Shown here piece by piece: positions 42,083 to 54,713 of a stretch of DNA of 64,000 nucleotides. Source of the stretch: Burkholderiaceae bacterium (GTDB taxonomy: Bacteria > Pseudomonadota > Gammaproteobacteria > Burkholderiales > Burkholderiaceae_E); the NCBI GenBank assembly GCA_023954045.1, contig JAMLIR010000013.1, positions 1-64,000 of the forward strand, written 5' to 3'. The notes under the pieces were generated by a model, which did no database searches, was not told the DNA's origin, and saw nothing but the letters and a program-made list of their open reading frames with translations. Position 1 is the stretch's first letter. Every line of letters starts with the position of its first letter. A program made the translations under genes and the position numbers.

Positions 42083-42781
42083 CGCGCCGGCGGGTGCGCG
42101 GCGCGCGACCTGCCACAGCACGCGCGAGCCCAGCAGCACGGCGACGATCGCCGCATAGACCATCGGCTCGGCGACGTCGTTCTTGCCGGCCTTGTGCCAC
42201 CAGAAGTGCAGCACCGCGAGCACCGCGATCGCGTAGACCAGCCGGTGCAGCTCCTGCCAGCGGCGGCCGAGCCGACGCATCATCGCCTGCGTCGAGGTCG
42301 CCGCCAGCGGCAGCATCAGCACGAAGGCGGTGAACCCCACGGTGACGAACGGGCGATCGACGACGTCGGCGATCATCGACGAGACGTCGAACCACTGGTC
42401 GAGCCACAGCCAGGTCGTGAAGTGCAGGACCGCGTAGAAGAACGCGTAGAGCCCGAGCATGCGCCGCAGGCGGACCAGCCACGGCCAGCCGAGCAGGCGC
42501 CGCAGCGGCGTGACCGACAGCGTGATGCAGAGCATCACCAGCGTCCAGGTACCGGTCGAGCGCGTGACGAACTCGACCGGGTTGGCGCCGAGCGCGTCCG
42601 CGTAGCCGAGCGCGACGAGCCTGAGCAGCGGCAGCAGCGCCGCCGCGAACACGGCTGCGCGGATCCAGGCCAGCGCGCGGCGCGACGGCTGCGCGAGCGA
42701 CGCCGCAGCCGGCGGGCGCGTCGTCGTGCCGGCCACGCGCGGGCGCGCCTCAGTAGGCCTTGCGGAGGTCCATGCCGGCAT
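42050..42781 (-). CDS. msrQ: MsrQ, haem b membrane subunit of periplasmic methionine sulfoxide reductase
   Basis: A ferric-reductase-like six-helix haem b protein that passes electrons from the quinone pool to MsrP. Histidine-bearing helices are visible ([34 protein letters not shown]). The start is uncertain. ATG 42781 gives 243 residues and overlaps msrP by 32 bp. A GTG at 42736 gives about 228 residues, nearer the family's roughly 200-220. The N-terminal 30 residues of the long form are low complexity and probably not native. It converges with lysA. Confidence 0.9.
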   Translation of the reverse strand: MPAWTSARPTEARPRVAGTTTRPPAAASLAQPSRRALAWIRAAVFAAALLPLLRLVALGYADALGANPVEFVTRSTGTWTLVMLCITLSVTPLRRLLGWPWLVRLRRMLGLYAFFYAVLHFTTWLWLDQWFDVSSMIADVVDRPFVTVGFTAFVLMLPLAATSTQAMMRRLGRRWQELHRLVYAIAVLAVLHFWWHKAGKNDVAEPMVYAAIVAVLLGSRVLWQVARRAPAGASARQAPLERE

Positions 42782-43730
42782 ACAGCGACGCGACCTGCTC
42801 GGCGTAGCCGTTGAACATCAGCGTCGGGCGCTTGCGCTGCAGGAAGCCGTCCTCGCCGATGCGGCGCTCGGTGGCCTGCGACCAGCGCGGGTGGCTCACC
42901 TGCGGATTGACGTTCGAATAGAAACCGTACTCCCGCGGAGCGGCGAGGTTCCAGCTCGTCTGCGGCTGCTTCTCGACGAAGCGGATGCGCACCAGCGACT
43001 TGCCGCTCTTGAACCCGTACTTCCAGGGCACGACGATGCGCACCGGCGCGCCGTTCTGCTTCGGCAGGACCTCGCCGTACAGCCCCAGCGTCAGCAGCGT
43101 GAGCGCGTGCGCGGCCTCGTCGATCCGCAGGCCCTCGACGTAGGGCCAGGACAGCACCGACGAGCGCAGCCCCGGCATCTGGCTCGCGTCGGCGAGCGTC
43201 ACGAACTCGACGTACTTCGCCCGCGAGGTGGGCTCGACCCGCCTGATCAGCTCGGCGAAGGAATAGCCCACCCAGGGGATCGCCATCGACCAGCCCTCGA
43301 CGCAGCGCATCCGGTAGACGCGCTCCTCGAGCGGGGCGAGCTTGAGCAGCTCGTCGATGTCGAACACGCGCGGCCGCGCGACCTCGCCCTCGACCGCGAC
43401 GGTCCAGGGGCGCACACGCAGCGACCCTGCGTAGGCTGCCGGGTCGTCCTTGTCGGTGCCGAACTCGTAGAAGTTGTTGTAGCCGGTGACGTCCTTGTAC
43501 GGCGTCGGGCGCTCCATCGTCGACAGCGTGCTCGGGCGCGTCTGCAGGAGAGCGGCCCCGGACGGCCGCGCGACGTCGTCGGCCGCGACGGCGGCGTCGA
43601 GCGCCGATGCCGACCAGGTCGCGAGGCCCGCGGCCGCGGCCATCAGCACCGCGCGGCGATTCTCGTGAATGACGCGCGGGGTGATCTCGGATGGCTGGGG
43701 ATCGTCGACGGACCGCAGGCGTACCAGCAT
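42750..43730 (-). CDS. msrP: MsrP, periplasmic molybdopterin methionine sulfoxide reductase
   Basis: Repairs methionine sulfoxide in periplasmic proteins using a molybdenum cofactor. The 326-residue precursor carries a twin-arginine signal (Arg25-Arg26, [14 protein letters not shown]) for folded export. The molybdenum-ligand cysteine is Cys143 ([10 protein letters not shown]). Other conserved parts are [13 protein letters not shown] and the [12 protein letters not shown] loop. It pairs with msrQ downstream. The cytochrome c4 gene lies 107 bp upstream on the same strand; the gap shows nothing recognisable. Confidence 0.96.
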   Translation of the reverse strand: MLVRLRSVDDPQPSEITPRVIHENRRAVLMAAAAGLATWSASALDAAVAADDVARPSGAALLQTRPSTLSTMERPTPYKDVTGYNNFYEFGTDKDDPAAYAGSLRVRPWTVAVEGEVARPRVFDIDELLKLAPLEERVYRMRCVEGWSMAIPWVGYSFAELIRRVEPTSRAKYVEFVTLADASQMPGLRSSVLSWPYVEGLRIDEAAHALTLLTLGLYGEVLPKQNGAPVRIVVPWKYGFKSGKSLVRIRFVEKQPQTSWNLAAPREYGFYSNVNPQVSHPRWSQATERRIGEDGFLQRKRPTLMFNGYAEQVASLYAGMDLRKAY

Positions 43731-43837
43731 GGCAGGCTCCCTTCGGCCCGTGAGTCGCCGGGCCGTTCGCGCACCTTACCTCCGGCGCGCCGGGCACGCC
43801 ACGCCGACCCCTTCGTCGACGTGCGCCTCCGGACGGC

Positions 43838-46328
<2,491 letters not shown>

Positions 46329-46384
46329 GCGGCCCGGCGCAGGCCCCGAGTCGCCCCGCCATCGTCCGCCGCGAGCCGCGCGCG

Positions 46385-47491
46385 ATGCAGTTCGTGATCG
46401 TCCGCCCCGACGGCGCCGCGGTCTCCGACGCGGCGCCGCAGATGCCCGAAGCGGGCTTCGTCTGGTGCGACTGCGTCTACGAGGACGGCCGCGCCTGGGC
46501 CGAGCCGGTGCAGCGGCTCACCGGCACCGGCGTCTTCGACGACCACCTGCGCGACGCCGAGAACCCGAACCACCCGTCCTACTTCGATTCGACCAACGAC
46601 TACGAGATGATCGTGTTCCGCGGGCTCGCGTTCCGCACCGACACGGTCGACCCGACCGAGGTGATCCGGGTGAGGACGCGGCCGGCGGTGTTCTTCGTCT
46701 TTCCCCGGGTGCTGGTCACCGTGCGCGCCCCCGACAGCCGGCTCGTGCCGGCGATACGCGACCGACTGCTGGCCGGATCGGCCCGGGCGCGGCTGCCCGC
46801 GCTGCCCGAGGAGCTGATGCTGCGCATCCTGAACGGCATGGTGGATCGATACCTCGACCTGCGCCAGCCGCTCAGCGAGCAGTTCGAGCGGCGCCAGCGC
46901 GAGCTCCTCGACCCGCGCCGTCCGTACCGCGACTGGTACGGGCTTCTGGAGGCGCGGCGCGAGGCGCGCCGGTTGCAGGACCTGTGCGAAGAGCAGCTCG
47001 ACGCGCTGCAGGAGTGGCGCGACGAGCGCCTCGAGCGCACCGAGGGCGCCGCGTCGGCGGCGCGCGGCCTGCACGCGCTGAACGACGCGCTGCTGGTGCG
47101 CATCAGCGACATCGTCGGCCACATCCACCGCGTGCTCAGCCACGCGCGCCGCCTCGAGTCGTCGGTCGAGAGCGCGGTCCAGCTGCACTTCTCGGCCACC
47201 GCCTACCGCACCAACGAGATCATGCGCACGCTGACCGCGATCACCGCAGTGTTCCTGCCGCTGACGCTGATCACCGGCGTGTTCGGGATGAACTTCGAAT
47301 TCATCCCCGGGCTGCATTCCCGGTCCGGGTTCTGGTGGGCGCTGGGCGCGATGGCGCTGATCGGCGTGCTGCTGTTCGCGTTCCTGAGGGCGCGGGCGAT
47401 GCTGTCGGCCTCCGACCCGTTCGGCCGGCGCCGACGCCGGCGCGCGCGCCGCACGCAGGCGCCCGCCGGGCCGGGCGACGCTCAGTCCTGA
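46385..47491 (+). CDS. CorA/ZntB-like magnesium or divalent metal channel
   Basis: A 368-residue CorA-superfamily protein: a large cytoplasmic alpha/beta and coiled-coil domain (about 1-280), then two C-terminal helices, the first ending in the pore motif GMN at 301-303 (TGVFGMNFEF), and an Arg-rich cytoplasmic tail ([13 protein letters not shown] region). After GMN it reads FEFIPGLHS rather than the MPEL of classical CorA, so it may belong to a divergent or ZntB-like branch; ion specificity is uncertain. It starts 56 bp after hemB and converges with cutA, overlapping it by 10 bp. Confidence 0.88.
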   Translation: MQFVIVRPDGAAVSDAAPQMPEAGFVWCDCVYEDGRAWAEPVQRLTGTGVFDDHLRDAENPNHPSYFDSTNDYEMIVFRGLAFRTDTVDPTEVIRVRTRPAVFFVFPRVLVTVRAPDSRLVPAIRDRLLAGSARARLPALPEELMLRILNGMVDRYLDLRQPLSEQFERRQRELLDPRRPYRDWYGLLEARREARRLQDLCEEQLDALQEWRDERLERTEGAASAARGLHALNDALLVRISDIVGHIHRVLSHARRLESSVESAVQLHFSATAYRTNEIMRTLTAITAVFLPLTLITGVFGMNFEFIPGLHSRSGFWWALGAMALIGVLLFAFLRARAMLSASDPFGRRRRRRARRTQAPAGPGDAQS

Positions 47492-47874
47492 CCGCGCCCG
47501 CGCGCAGCGGCGCGCGTCTCGGCGATCGCCCAGTGCGCGTAGGCCGGCCAGACCGCGTCGGGCGCGATCGTCACGATCTCGGGTACTTCGTACGGATGCA
47601 GCGCCTTCAGCCGCTCCTGGCACGCCGCGTGCCGGCGGCGCGTCGTCTTGACCAGCAGCGTGACCTCGTCGGCCTCCTCGACCTCTCCCTTCCAGCGGTA
47701 GACCGAGCGGCAGGCGCCGAGGACGTTCACGCAGGCGGCGAGCCGCTCGTCGACCAGCGCCCGCGCGATCGTCGCGGCCACGCCTTGGTCGGGAACGTTG
47801 CTGAGGATCAGCAGCAGGCCGTCCGGCGGCGCGATCCGCACGGGCTCTGGAACCGGTCGATCGGCGGGGTCCAT
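47482..47874 (-). CDS. cutA: divalent-cation tolerance protein CutA
   Basis: A 130-residue trimeric ferredoxin-fold protein of the CutA1 family. Conserved parts are LSNVPDQGVAATIARALVDERLAACVNV, SVYRWKGEVEEADEVTLLVKT and HPYEVPEIV. An early link to copper tolerance in E. coli gave the name, but the molecular role is unsettled. The N-terminal 17 residues are extra. It may be co-transcribed with the upstream ABC exporter genes (42-bp gap). Confidence 0.93.
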   Translation of the reverse strand: MDPADRPVPEPVRIAPPDGLLLILSNVPDQGVAATIARALVDERLAACVNVLGACRSVYRWKGEVEEADEVTLLVKTTRRRHAACQERLKALHPYEVPEIVTIAPDAVWPAYAHWAIAETRAAARGRGQD

Positions 47875-47916
47875 GCGCAGCGTCGGGTCCGGGGGGCGCG
47901 CGGAGGTCTTCGGCGC

Positions 47917-48696
47917 TCAGGCGGCGAAGCGCCGTCGCGTCAGGATCATCGCAAGATACAGCGCGCCGCCGGCGTAGGCCAGCAGCGTGAGCAGCGGCGC
48001 GAGCGGGGCCTCGGGCAGGCGCCCGAGCACCAGCGGTCGCGCCAGTTCGACGGCCGCCGCCAGCGGCAGCGCCCCGGCGATCGTCGCGAGCCAGTGCGGC
48101 AGCTGGGCGACCGGGTAGTAGACGCCCGACAGGAAGATCATCGGCGTGAGCACCAGCGTGAAGTAGTAGGTGAAGAAGTCGTAGCCGCGCGCGAGCGCGT
48201 TCACGCACAGCCCGATGGCCCCGAAGACGAGGCCGGTGAGCGCCACCACCGGCAGCGCGAGCACCAGCGTCGGCGCGCGCGAGATGCCGAGCAGCCAGAC
48301 GACGGCGACGATCGCCACGCCCGAGAGCACGCTCTTGGTGGCGGCCCACAGCCACTCGGCGATCACGATGTCGTCGAGCTCCAGCGGCGCGTTCAGCAGC
48401 GACTCCCAGGTGCGCTGAACGTGCATCCGCGAGAACGCCGAGTACAGCGACTCGAAGCTGGCGGCCATCATCGTGCTCATGCACATCGAGCCTGCCGCCA
48501 GGAACACGATGTAGGGCACGCCGTCGACCTGCTGGAGCAGCCGCCCGAGGCCGTACCCGAACGCGACGAGAATGATCAGCGGATCGGCGATGTTGCCGAT
48601 GATGCTGGCGACCGCCAGCTTGCGCCAGACCAGCAGGTTGCGCCGGTAGACCGGCAGGAATCTCGTCGACGGGCGCGGCGCGGCGTACGGGTTCAT
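47917..48696 (-). CDS. ABC-2 type exporter permease, NodJ-like
   Basis: A 259-residue six-helix ABC-2 permease. PYIVFLAAGSMCMSTMMAASFESLYSAFSRMHVQRTWESLLNAPLELDDIV closely resembles NodJ/DrrB-type permeases (stretch at about 78-128). It pairs with the ATPase gene 20 bp upstream. There are no nodulation or glycan-synthesis genes nearby, so a Nod-factor role is not suggested; the substrate is unknown. Confidence 0.9.
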   Translation of the reverse strand: MNPYAAPRPSTRFLPVYRRNLLVWRKLAVASIIGNIADPLIILVAFGYGLGRLLQQVDGVPYIVFLAAGSMCMSTMMAASFESLYSAFSRMHVQRTWESLLNAPLELDDIVIAEWLWAATKSVLSGVAIVAVVWLLGISRAPTLVLALPVVALTGLVFGAIGLCVNALARGYDFFTYYFTLVLTPMIFLSGVYYPVAQLPHWLATIAGALPLAAAVELARPLVLGRLPEAPLAPLLTLLAYAGGALYLAMILTRRRFAA

Positions 48697-48716
48697 CGCA
48701 GGTGCCCCGGTGCAGT

Positions 48717-49640
48717 TCAGTCGCGCAGGTCGCGACCGGTGAGCTTGAGGAAGACGTCCTCGAGGTTCGCAGGCCGCTGCAGCACCCGCAGCGAGGCGTC
48801 GGCGGCCGCCGACGCGCCCGCCGCCGTCGCCGCTTCCAGGCTCGCGCAATAGGCGAACGCGGTTTCGCCGACGAGCTCGACCCGGGCGGCCAACGAGGGG
48901 GCGCGCTCGCGCGCCCACCGCTCGACGCCGTCGCCGGTCGCCTCGACCACGTGCGGCTCGATCCGGCTCGCGATCAGCGCCGCGGGGCTGTCCATCGCGA
49001 TCAGCCGCCCGTGGTCGATGATCGCCAGCCGGTTGCACAGGCGCTCGGCCTCCTCCATGAAGTGCGTCGTCAGCACGATCGTCTTGCCGTTCGCCAGCAG
49101 CCGCCTGAGGCGCTCCCAGATCAGGTGCCGTGCCTGCGGGTCCAGGCCGGTGGTCGGCTCGTCGAGGAACAGCACTTCGGGGTCGTTCACCAGCGCCCGC
49201 GCCAGCGTGAGGCGCCGGCGCATCCCGCCCGAGAGCTCGTGGATCTTCGCGTCGCGCTTGCTGGCGAGGCCGGCGAAGTCGAGCAGCGCGTCCAGGCGCG
49301 CGCGGATCGTCGCGCGCGGCAGGCCGAAGTAGCGGCCGAACACGATCAGGTTCTCGGCCACCGTGAAGTCGGGGTCGAGCGCGTCGGACTGCGGCACGAC
49401 GCCGACGCGCGCGCGCGCCGCGCGCGCCTGCGCCGGGACGTCCAGGCCGAGCAGCCGGATCCTGCCCGCGTCGGGCTCGACCAGCCCCAGCACCGCCTTC
49501 AGCGTCGTGCTCTTGCCGGCACCGTTCGGTCCGAGCAGGCCGAAGCACTCGCCGCGCCGCACGGCGAAATCGAGCCCGTCGATCGCCTCGACGCCGCCGA
49601 AGCGCTTGACCAGGCCGGTAACGCTGAGAACCTCGGACAT
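48717..49640 (-). CDS. ABC transporter ATP-binding protein, NodI-like
   Basis: A 307-residue ATPase with Walker [10 protein letters not shown] (37-45), Q-loop [14 protein letters not shown], signature [15 protein letters not shown], Walker [13 protein letters not shown] and switch His in [12 protein letters not shown]. The C-terminal 80 residues form a NodI/DrrA-type accessory domain. It starts just after the terminator of the ribosomal block, so it needs its own promoter, which I could not identify. Partner of the NodJ-like permease. Confidence 0.92.
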   Translation of the reverse strand: MSEVLSVTGLVKRFGGVEAIDGLDFAVRRGECFGLLGPNGAGKSTTLKAVLGLVEPDAGRIRLLGLDVPAQARAARARVGVVPQSDALDPDFTVAENLIVFGRYFGLPRATIRARLDALLDFAGLASKRDAKIHELSGGMRRRLTLARALVNDPEVLFLDEPTTGLDPQARHLIWERLRRLLANGKTIVLTTHFMEEAERLCNRLAIIDHGRLIAMDSPAALIASRIEPHVVEATGDGVERWARERAPSLAARVELVGETAFAYCASLEAATAAGASAAADASLRVLQRPANLEDVFLKLTGRDLRD

Positions 49641-49659
49641 CGGCTGGATGCGTCCCCGG

Positions 49660-49702
49660 AAAAAACCAGGGCGCCGCGCGGCAACTTCACCGCGGGGCGC
49701 CC
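49660..49702 (-). terminator. intrinsic terminator of the ribosomal / rpoA block
   Basis: Downstream of rplQ on the - strand: two 13-nt arms (GGGCGCCCCGCGG / CCGCGCGGCGCCC, one mismatch) around an 8-nt loop, then TGG and TTTTTT. It is a strong Rho-independent terminator by shape, ending the alpha operon before the ABC exporter genes. Confidence 0.85.
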
Positions 49703-49766
49703 GCTCCCGAGCCCGCCGGAACGCCGCCGGCCGCGTCGCTGCCCGCGGCGGCGCCCGGTCGGGGAC

Positions 49767-50162
49767 TCAGCCCGCGCTCGACGCGCCCTCGGCCTGCGTC
49801 TGCTCGGGACGGTCCATCAGCTCGACCAGCGCCATCGGCGCCGCGTCGCCCGCGCGGAACCCGAACTTCAGGATCCGCAGGTAGCCGCCGTTGCGCTTGG
49901 CGTAGCGCGGGCCGAGCTCGTCGAACAGCTTGACGACCATCTCGCGGTCGCGCAGCCGGTCGAACGCCAGCCGGCGATTCGCCAGCGAAGGCTTGCGCCC
50001 CAGCGTGATGATCGGCTCGACGACGCGACGCAGCTCCTTGGCTTTCGGCAGCGTGGTCTTGATCAGCTCGTGCCGCAGCAGCGAGTTGCACATGTTGCGC
50101 AGCATCGCCTCGCGGTGCGCGCTGGTGCGGTTCAGTTTGCGTAGTCCGTGACGGTGACGCAT
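49767..50162 (-). CDS. rplQ: 50S ribosomal protein L17
   Basis: L17 binds 23S rRNA near the tunnel exit. The 131 residues begin [17 protein letters not shown], the universal signature, with the [14 protein letters not shown] region near 45. The C-terminus (about 115-131) is a short acidic/Ser/Ala-rich tail beyond the core. It is the last gene of the alpha operon, 31 bp after rpoA, followed by the terminator. Confidence 0.97.
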   Translation of the reverse strand: MRHRHGLRKLNRTSAHREAMLRNMCNSLLRHELIKTTLPKAKELRRVVEPIITLGRKPSLANRRLAFDRLRDREMVVKLFDELGPRYAKRNGGYLRILKFGFRAGDAAPMALVELMDRPEQTQAEGASSAG

Positions 50163-50193
50163 GACGGTTTCCTCGCGTTCTCGCCTTGTTCTG

Positions 50194-51192
50194 TTACGGG
50201 CGCTCGAGGCCGGCCGGCGGCCAGTTCTCGAGCTTCATGCCCAGCGTCAATCCGCGCGACGCGAGCACTTCCTTGATCTCGTTGAGCGACTTGCGGCCGA
50301 GGTTCGGCGTCTTGAGCAGCTCGTTCTCGGTGCGCTGGATCAGGTCGCCGATGTAGTAGATGTTCTCGGCCTTCAGGCAGTTCGCCGAGCGCACGGTGAG
50401 CTCGAGGTCGTCGACCGGGCGCAGCAGGATCGGGTCGATCTGCGGGCCGCGCGCGCCGCCGCCCAGGCCGATTCCGGCCGGCTCGATCGCCGGCTCGGCG
50501 CCGCCCTCGAGGGCGGCGAACACGGTCAGCTGCTCGACCAGGATGCGCGCCGACTGGCGCACCGCCTCCTCGGGGGCGATCACGCCGTTGGTCTCGACGT
50601 CGACTACCAGCCGGTCGAGGTCGGTGCGCTGCTCGACGCGGGCGCTCTCGACCTGGTAGCTGACGCGGCGCACCGGCGAGAACGACGCGTCGAGGACGAT
50701 CTTGCCGATCGTCTTCGTCTCGTTCATGTTGCGCATCGTCCCGGGCAGGTAGCCGCGGCCGCGCTCGACCTTGATCGACATGTCGATCTTGCCGCCCTGG
50801 GTCAGCGTCGCGATGACGTGGTCGGGGTTGATGACCTCGACGTCGTGCGGCACGTCGATGTCGGCCGCGGTGACCGGTCCCGGCGTGTCCTTCCGCAGCG
50901 TGAGGTACACCTCGTCGCGGTTGTGCAGCCGGAAGGTCACGCCCTTCAGGTTCAGCAGCAGGTCGACGACGTCCTCGCGGACCCCGTCGATCGCCGAGTA
51001 CTCGTGCACCACGCCGGTGATCTGGACCTCGGTGGGCGCGTAGCCGACCATCGAGGACAGCAGGACGCGGCGCAGCGCGTTGCCCAGCGTGTGACCGTAA
51101 CCGCGCTCGAACGGCTCCATCACCACACGGGCATGCGATGCACCGAGTTGCTCCACCTCGACGATGCGCGGCTTCAGCATGGCAGTCTGCAT
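50194..51192 (-). CDS. rpoA: RNA polymerase alpha subunit
   Basis: The 332-residue alpha subunit nucleates core polymerase assembly. The N-terminal domain (about 1-230) includes [23 protein letters not shown]. The C-terminal domain (about 250-325) includes [24 protein letters not shown] and [11 protein letters not shown], the surface for activators and UP elements. A Gly/Pro-rich linker ([10 protein letters not shown]) joins them. It lies 14 bp after rpsD. Confidence 0.98.
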   Translation of the reverse strand: MQTAMLKPRIVEVEQLGASHARVVMEPFERGYGHTLGNALRRVLLSSMVGYAPTEVQITGVVHEYSAIDGVREDVVDLLLNLKGVTFRLHNRDEVYLTLRKDTPGPVTAADIDVPHDVEVINPDHVIATLTQGGKIDMSIKVERGRGYLPGTMRNMNETKTIGKIVLDASFSPVRRVSYQVESARVEQRTDLDRLVVDVETNGVIAPEEAVRQSARILVEQLTVFAALEGGAEPAIEPAGIGLGGGARGPQIDPILLRPVDDLELTVRSANCLKAENIYYIGDLIQRTENELLKTPNLGRKSLNEIKEVLASRGLTLGMKLENWPPAGLERP

Positions 51193-51206
51193 AGATATCC
51201 TCTCGA

Positions 51207-51830
51207 TTAGCGCGAGTACAACTCGACGATCAGGCTTTCGTTGATGTCGCCGGCGAGGTCGGTGCGGTCGGGCATGTTCTTGAACACGCCTTCCATCTTG
51301 TTCTTGTCGACCGACACCCAGGCCGGAAAGCCGCTTTGCTCGGCGAGGTTGAGCGCGTCCTGGATTCGGGCCTGCTTGCGGGCCTTCTCGCGGACCGCGA
51401 TGACGTCGTTCGGGCGGATCAGCATCGACGGGATGTTGACCGCCTCGCCGTTGACCGTGACCGACTTGTGGCTGACCAGCTGGCGCGCCTCGGCGCGGGT
51501 CGAGCCGAAGCCCATCCGGTAGACGACGTTGTCGAGGCGGCTCTCGAGCAGCTTCAGCAGGTTCTCGCCGGTGTTGCCCTTGCGGCGCTCGGCCTCGGCG
51601 AAGTAGCGCCGGAACTGGCGCTCGAGGATGCCGTACATCCGCTTGACCTTCTGCTTCTCGCGCAGCTGCACGCCGTAGTCGGACGGGCGCGAGCCCGAGG
51701 TGCGCCCGTGCTGGCCCGGCTTGCTGTCGAGCTTGCACTTGGTGTCGAGGCCCCGGCGGGCGCTCTTCAGGAACAGGTCGGTCCCTTCGCGCCGGGACAG
51801 TTTGGCTTTCGGTCCGGTGTAACGTGCCAC
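51207..51830 (-). CDS. rpsD: 30S ribosomal protein S4
   Basis: Primary 16S-binding assembly protein, and in E. coli the translational repressor of the alpha operon. The 207 residues begin [19 protein letters not shown] and contain the S4 RNA-binding domain (about 97-160, [26 protein letters not shown]). The zinc-binding cysteines of some S4 proteins are absent (one Cys only). It is preceded by an unusually long 237-bp structured spacer after rpsK. Confidence 0.97.
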   Translation of the reverse strand: MARYTGPKAKLSRREGTDLFLKSARRGLDTKCKLDSKPGQHGRTSGSRPSDYGVQLREKQKVKRMYGILERQFRRYFAEAERRKGNTGENLLKLLESRLDNVVYRMGFGSTRAEARQLVSHKSVTVNGEAVNIPSMLIRPNDVIAVREKARKQARIQDALNLAEQSGFPAWVSVDKNKMEGVFKNMPDRTDLAGDINESLIVELYSR

Positions 51831-52067
51831 GTCTTCAGTCCTTCGAATTACGCGAATCGCTTCGCGGTCAGTCCGTCTTCGGTAACCCGGCCTCGGCGGC
51901 CTTGCGGGTGACGAACGGTGGTCTTGTGCCCGGCTCCGTTGCGCCGCGCAGCGGGCCGCGCGGCATTGCTCGGGTTCGGCGGAGCCTGCTCCGCCGGGGC
52001 CGCCGGGCGGGCGCCGGAACCTGTCCGGCGGCCACCACGCCCCTGGATCGTCGGGCGCTCCTGCCCG
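51831..52067 (-). other. 237-bp structured spacer between rpsK and rpsD
   Basis: Most gaps in this block are under 35 bp. This one holds three simple hairpins: 51977-51996 (9-bp stem CGGCGGAGC), 51943-51964 (7-bp GC stem) and 51851-51866. The last, just upstream of rpsD, is CGCGAA-GCGA-TTCGCG with a GNRA-type loop. An AAGGA-like Shine-Dalgarno lies between it and the ATG. No coding frame or sigma-70 promoter is convincing. It may be a processing site or S4-binding control element. Confidence 0.5.
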
Positions 52068-52484
52068 TCAGATGCGCCGCTTCTTCGGCGGACGGCAACC
52101 GTTGTGCGGAATCGGCGTGACGTCCTGGATCTGCATGATCTTGATGCCCAGCGCGTTCAGCGCGCGCACCGACGACTCGCGGCCCGGGCCCGGGCCCCTG
52201 ATCATCACCTCGAGGTTCTTGATCCCGCACTCCTGCGCGGCGCGGCCGGCCGACTCGGCCGCCACCTGCGCGGCGAACGGCGTGGACTTGCGCGAGCCCT
52301 TGAAGCCCGCGCCGCCCGACGACGCCCACGACAGCGTGTTGCCCTGCCGGTCGGTGATCGTGATGATCGTGTTGTTGAACGACGCGTGGACGTGCGCGAT
52401 GCCGTCCGACACGTTCTTGCGCGCCTTCTTGCGAAGGCGCGACGCGGCGGCCGCCTGCGCTGCCGATTGTGACTTGGTAGCCAT
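52068..52484 (-). CDS. rpsK: 30S ribosomal protein S11
   Basis: S11 lines the mRNA exit channel of the 30S platform. The 138 residues have a variable Ala/Lys-rich start, then [22 protein letters not shown] and the terminal [10 protein letters not shown], the most conserved part of the family. It lies 39 bp after rpsM. Confidence 0.97.
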   Translation of the reverse strand: MATKSQSAAQAAAASRLRKKARKNVSDGIAHVHASFNNTIITITDRQGNTLSWASSGGAGFKGSRKSTPFAAQVAAESAGRAAQECGIKNLEVMIRGPGPGRESSVRALNALGIKIMQIQDVTPIPHNGCRPPKKRRI

Positions 52485-52523
52485 GTGCTGGATCGACTCC
52501 GATGTGTTGGTCAGCCGCGACGC

Positions 52524-52889
52524 TTACTTCTTCAGCGCGACGCCGGCCTTGCGCGGCCCCTTCCGGGTGCGCGCGTTCGTGCGCGTGCGCTGGCCGCGCA
52601 CCGGCAGCCCGCGGCGATGGCGCACGCCGCGGTAGCAGCCGAGGTCCATCAGCCGCTTGATCGACATCGACACCTCGCGGCGCAGGTCGCCCTCGATGGT
52701 GAGCTTGCCGATCAGCTCGCGGATGCGCTCGAGCTCCGCGTCGTTCAGGTCCTTGACCTTCTTGTCGAACGGAACGTTCGCCGCCTCGCAGATCTGGCGA
52801 GCGCGCGTGCGGCCGATGCCGTAGATCGCCGTCAGGCCGATTTCGGTGTGCTGACGGTCGGGGATGTTGATGCCCGCAATACGTGCCAT
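52524..52889 (-). CDS. rpsM: 30S ribosomal protein S13
   Basis: S13 forms the head bridge to the 50S subunit and contacts P-site tRNA. The 121 residues show [19 protein letters not shown] and the C-terminal [19 protein letters not shown] basic tail. It lies 13 bp after rpmJ, too close for a separate alpha-operon promoter directly upstream. Confidence 0.97.
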   Translation of the reverse strand: MARIAGINIPDRQHTEIGLTAIYGIGRTRARQICEAANVPFDKKVKDLNDAELERIRELIGKLTIEGDLRREVSMSIKRLMDLGCYRGVRHRRGLPVRGQRTRTNARTRKGPRKAGVALKK

Positions 52890-52902
52890 GGATATACCTC
52901 GT

Positions 52903-53016
52903 TCAGCCCTGGCGCTGCTTGTGCCGCGGATCGGTGCAGATGACGCGAACGACGCCCTTGCGCTTGATCACCTTGCAATTGCGGCAGATCTTCTTGACTG
53001 ATGCCATCACTTTCAT
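52903..53016 (-). CDS. rpmJ: 50S ribosomal protein L36 (zinc-binding form)
   Basis: A 37-residue protein whose start codon gives [14 protein letters not shown]. Zinc ligands are Cys11, Cys14, Cys27 and His32 (ICRNCK ... [13 protein letters not shown]), so this is the metal-binding C+ form. It lies between infA and rpsM, the standard place in betaproteobacteria. Confidence 0.95.
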   Translation of the reverse strand: MKVMASVKKICRNCKVIKRKGVVRVICTDPRHKQRQG

Positions 53017-53073
53017 CGTTCACCTCGTTGCCCGGATCGACCCGTTGTCGGCGGCCGGCCGGAAATCACTTCG

Positions 53074-53292
53074 TCACTTCGCCCTGAAGACGATCCTCGC
53101 CCTCGACAGGTCGTACGGCGTGAGCTCGACCGTGACCTTGTCGCCCGGCAGGATCCGGATGTAGTGCATCCGCATCTTGCCGGAGATGTGCCCGAGAACC
53201 ACGTGGCCGTTCTCGAGCTTCACGCGGAACGTCGCGTTGGGCAGGTTCTCCACCACCTCGCCCTGCATCTGGATGACGTCTTCCTTGCTCAT
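53074..53292 (-). CDS. infA: translation initiation factor IF-1
   Basis: The 72-residue OB-fold protein that blocks the A site during initiation. The sequence from [19 protein letters not shown] to RARIVFRAK is canonical. An in-frame ATG ten codons upstream exists but adds residues foreign to the family. It is preceded by secY and followed by rpmJ. Confidence 0.97.
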   Translation of the reverse strand: MSKEDVIQMQGEVVENLPNATFRVKLENGHVVLGHISGKMRMHYIRILPGDKVTVELTPYDLSRARIVFRAK

Positions 53293-53355
53293 CGATTCCC
53301 GCGTCGCCCGATGTTCCGACACCCGATCCTTGCCCGGCCGCCAGCCCGCCGGCCG

Positions 53356-54684
53356 CTACGCACCGGCCCCCTTGGCGCCGGCTTTCTTCAGCAGGCTCTC
53401 GTACTGGTGAGACATCACGTAGGCCTGCACCTGCGCCATGAAGTCCATCGTGACCACGACGATGATCAGCAGCGAGGTGCCGCCGAAGTAGAACGGCACG
53501 TTCCACTTCAGCACCAGGAACTCGGGCAGCAGGCAGACGGCGGTGATGTAGATCGCACCGACCAGCGTGAGCCGCATCAGGATCTTGTCGATGTACTTCG
53601 CAGTCTGCTCGCCCGGCCGGATTCCCGGCACGAACGCGCCGCTCTTCTTCAGGTTCTCCGCCGTCTCGCGGCTGTTGAACACCAGCGCGGTGTAGAAGAA
53701 GCAGAAGAACACGATCGCCAGCGCGTACAGCAGCATGTAGACGGGCTGCCCGGGCGACAGCGTCGCCGCGATGTCGCGCAGCCAGCGCACCGCCGGGTTC
53801 GAGACGTCGCCCGACGTGAACCACTGCGCGATCGTCGCCGGGAACAGGATGATCGACGACGCGAAGATCGGCGGGATCACGCCCGACATGTTCAGCTTCA
53901 GCGGCAGGTGCGAGGTCTGCCCGCCGTAGACGCGATTGCCGACCTGCCGCTTGGCGTAGTTGACCGTGATCTTGCGCTGCCCGCGCTCGACGAACACCAC
54001 CGCGGCGGTCACCAGCACCACCAGCGCGATGATCACCAGCGAGATGAAGCCGCTCATCGCGCCGGTGCGGATCAGCTCGCCCATTCCGCCCAATGCGCCC
54101 GGCAGGCCGGCGACGATGCCCGCGAAGATGATGATCGAGATGCCGTTGCCCAGGCCGCGCTCGGTGATCTGCTCGCCCAGCCACATCAGGAACATCGTCC
54201 CGGTGACCAGCGACACCACGGTCATGAAGCGGAACGCCGGGCCCGGGTCGATCACGAGCCCCGGCTGCGCCTCGATCGCGATCGCGATCCCGATCGCCTG
54301 GAACGTCGCCAGGCCGACGGTGAACCAGCGCGTGTACTTGGTGATCTCGCGCCGGCCCGCCTCGCCCTCTTTCTTCTTCGCCTCGAGCGCCGGGACGACC
54401 ACCGTCAGCAACTGCATGATGATCGACGCCGAGATGTACGGCATGATCCCGAGCGCGAACACGGTGAACCGCGACAGCGCGCCGCCCGAGAACAGGTTGA
54501 ACATCCCGAGGATGCCGCCCTGCTGCCCGCGGAACAGCTGCGCCAGCTGGTCCGGGTCGATGCCCGGGACCGGGATGTGCGCGCCGATCCGGTAGACGAC
54601 GAGCGCGAGCACCAGGAAGACGAGCCGGCGCTTGAGGTCGCCGTACTTGCCTGCCTTGGCCAGCGCTGCGGGGTTCGTTGCCAC
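53356..54684 (-). CDS. secY: protein translocase subunit SecY
   Basis: The channel subunit of the Sec translocon. The 442 residues have ten predicted helices. Conserved parts are [13 protein letters not shown] (start of helix 1), [15 protein letters not shown] (helix 2 gate), [33 protein letters not shown] (loop toward helix 7, split here for reading) and [16 protein letters not shown]. The C-terminus is a short basic tail. It lies between rplO (29 bp) and infA. Confidence 0.97.
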   Translation of the reverse strand: MATNPAALAKAGKYGDLKRRLVFLVLALVVYRIGAHIPVPGIDPDQLAQLFRGQQGGILGMFNLFSGGALSRFTVFALGIMPYISASIIMQLLTVVVPALEAKKKEGEAGRREITKYTRWFTVGLATFQAIGIAIAIEAQPGLVIDPGPAFRFMTVVSLVTGTMFLMWLGEQITERGLGNGISIIIFAGIVAGLPGALGGMGELIRTGAMSGFISLVIIALVVLVTAAVVFVERGQRKITVNYAKRQVGNRVYGGQTSHLPLKLNMSGVIPPIFASSIILFPATIAQWFTSGDVSNPAVRWLRDIAATLSPGQPVYMLLYALAIVFFCFFYTALVFNSRETAENLKKSGAFVPGIRPGEQTAKYIDKILMRLTLVGAIYITAVCLLPEFLVLKWNVPFYFGGTSLLIIVVVTMDFMAQVQAYVMSHQYESLLKKAGAKGAGA

Positions 54685-54713
54685 GTGCGTGTCCCGGATC
54701 GCTCGATCGCGCC

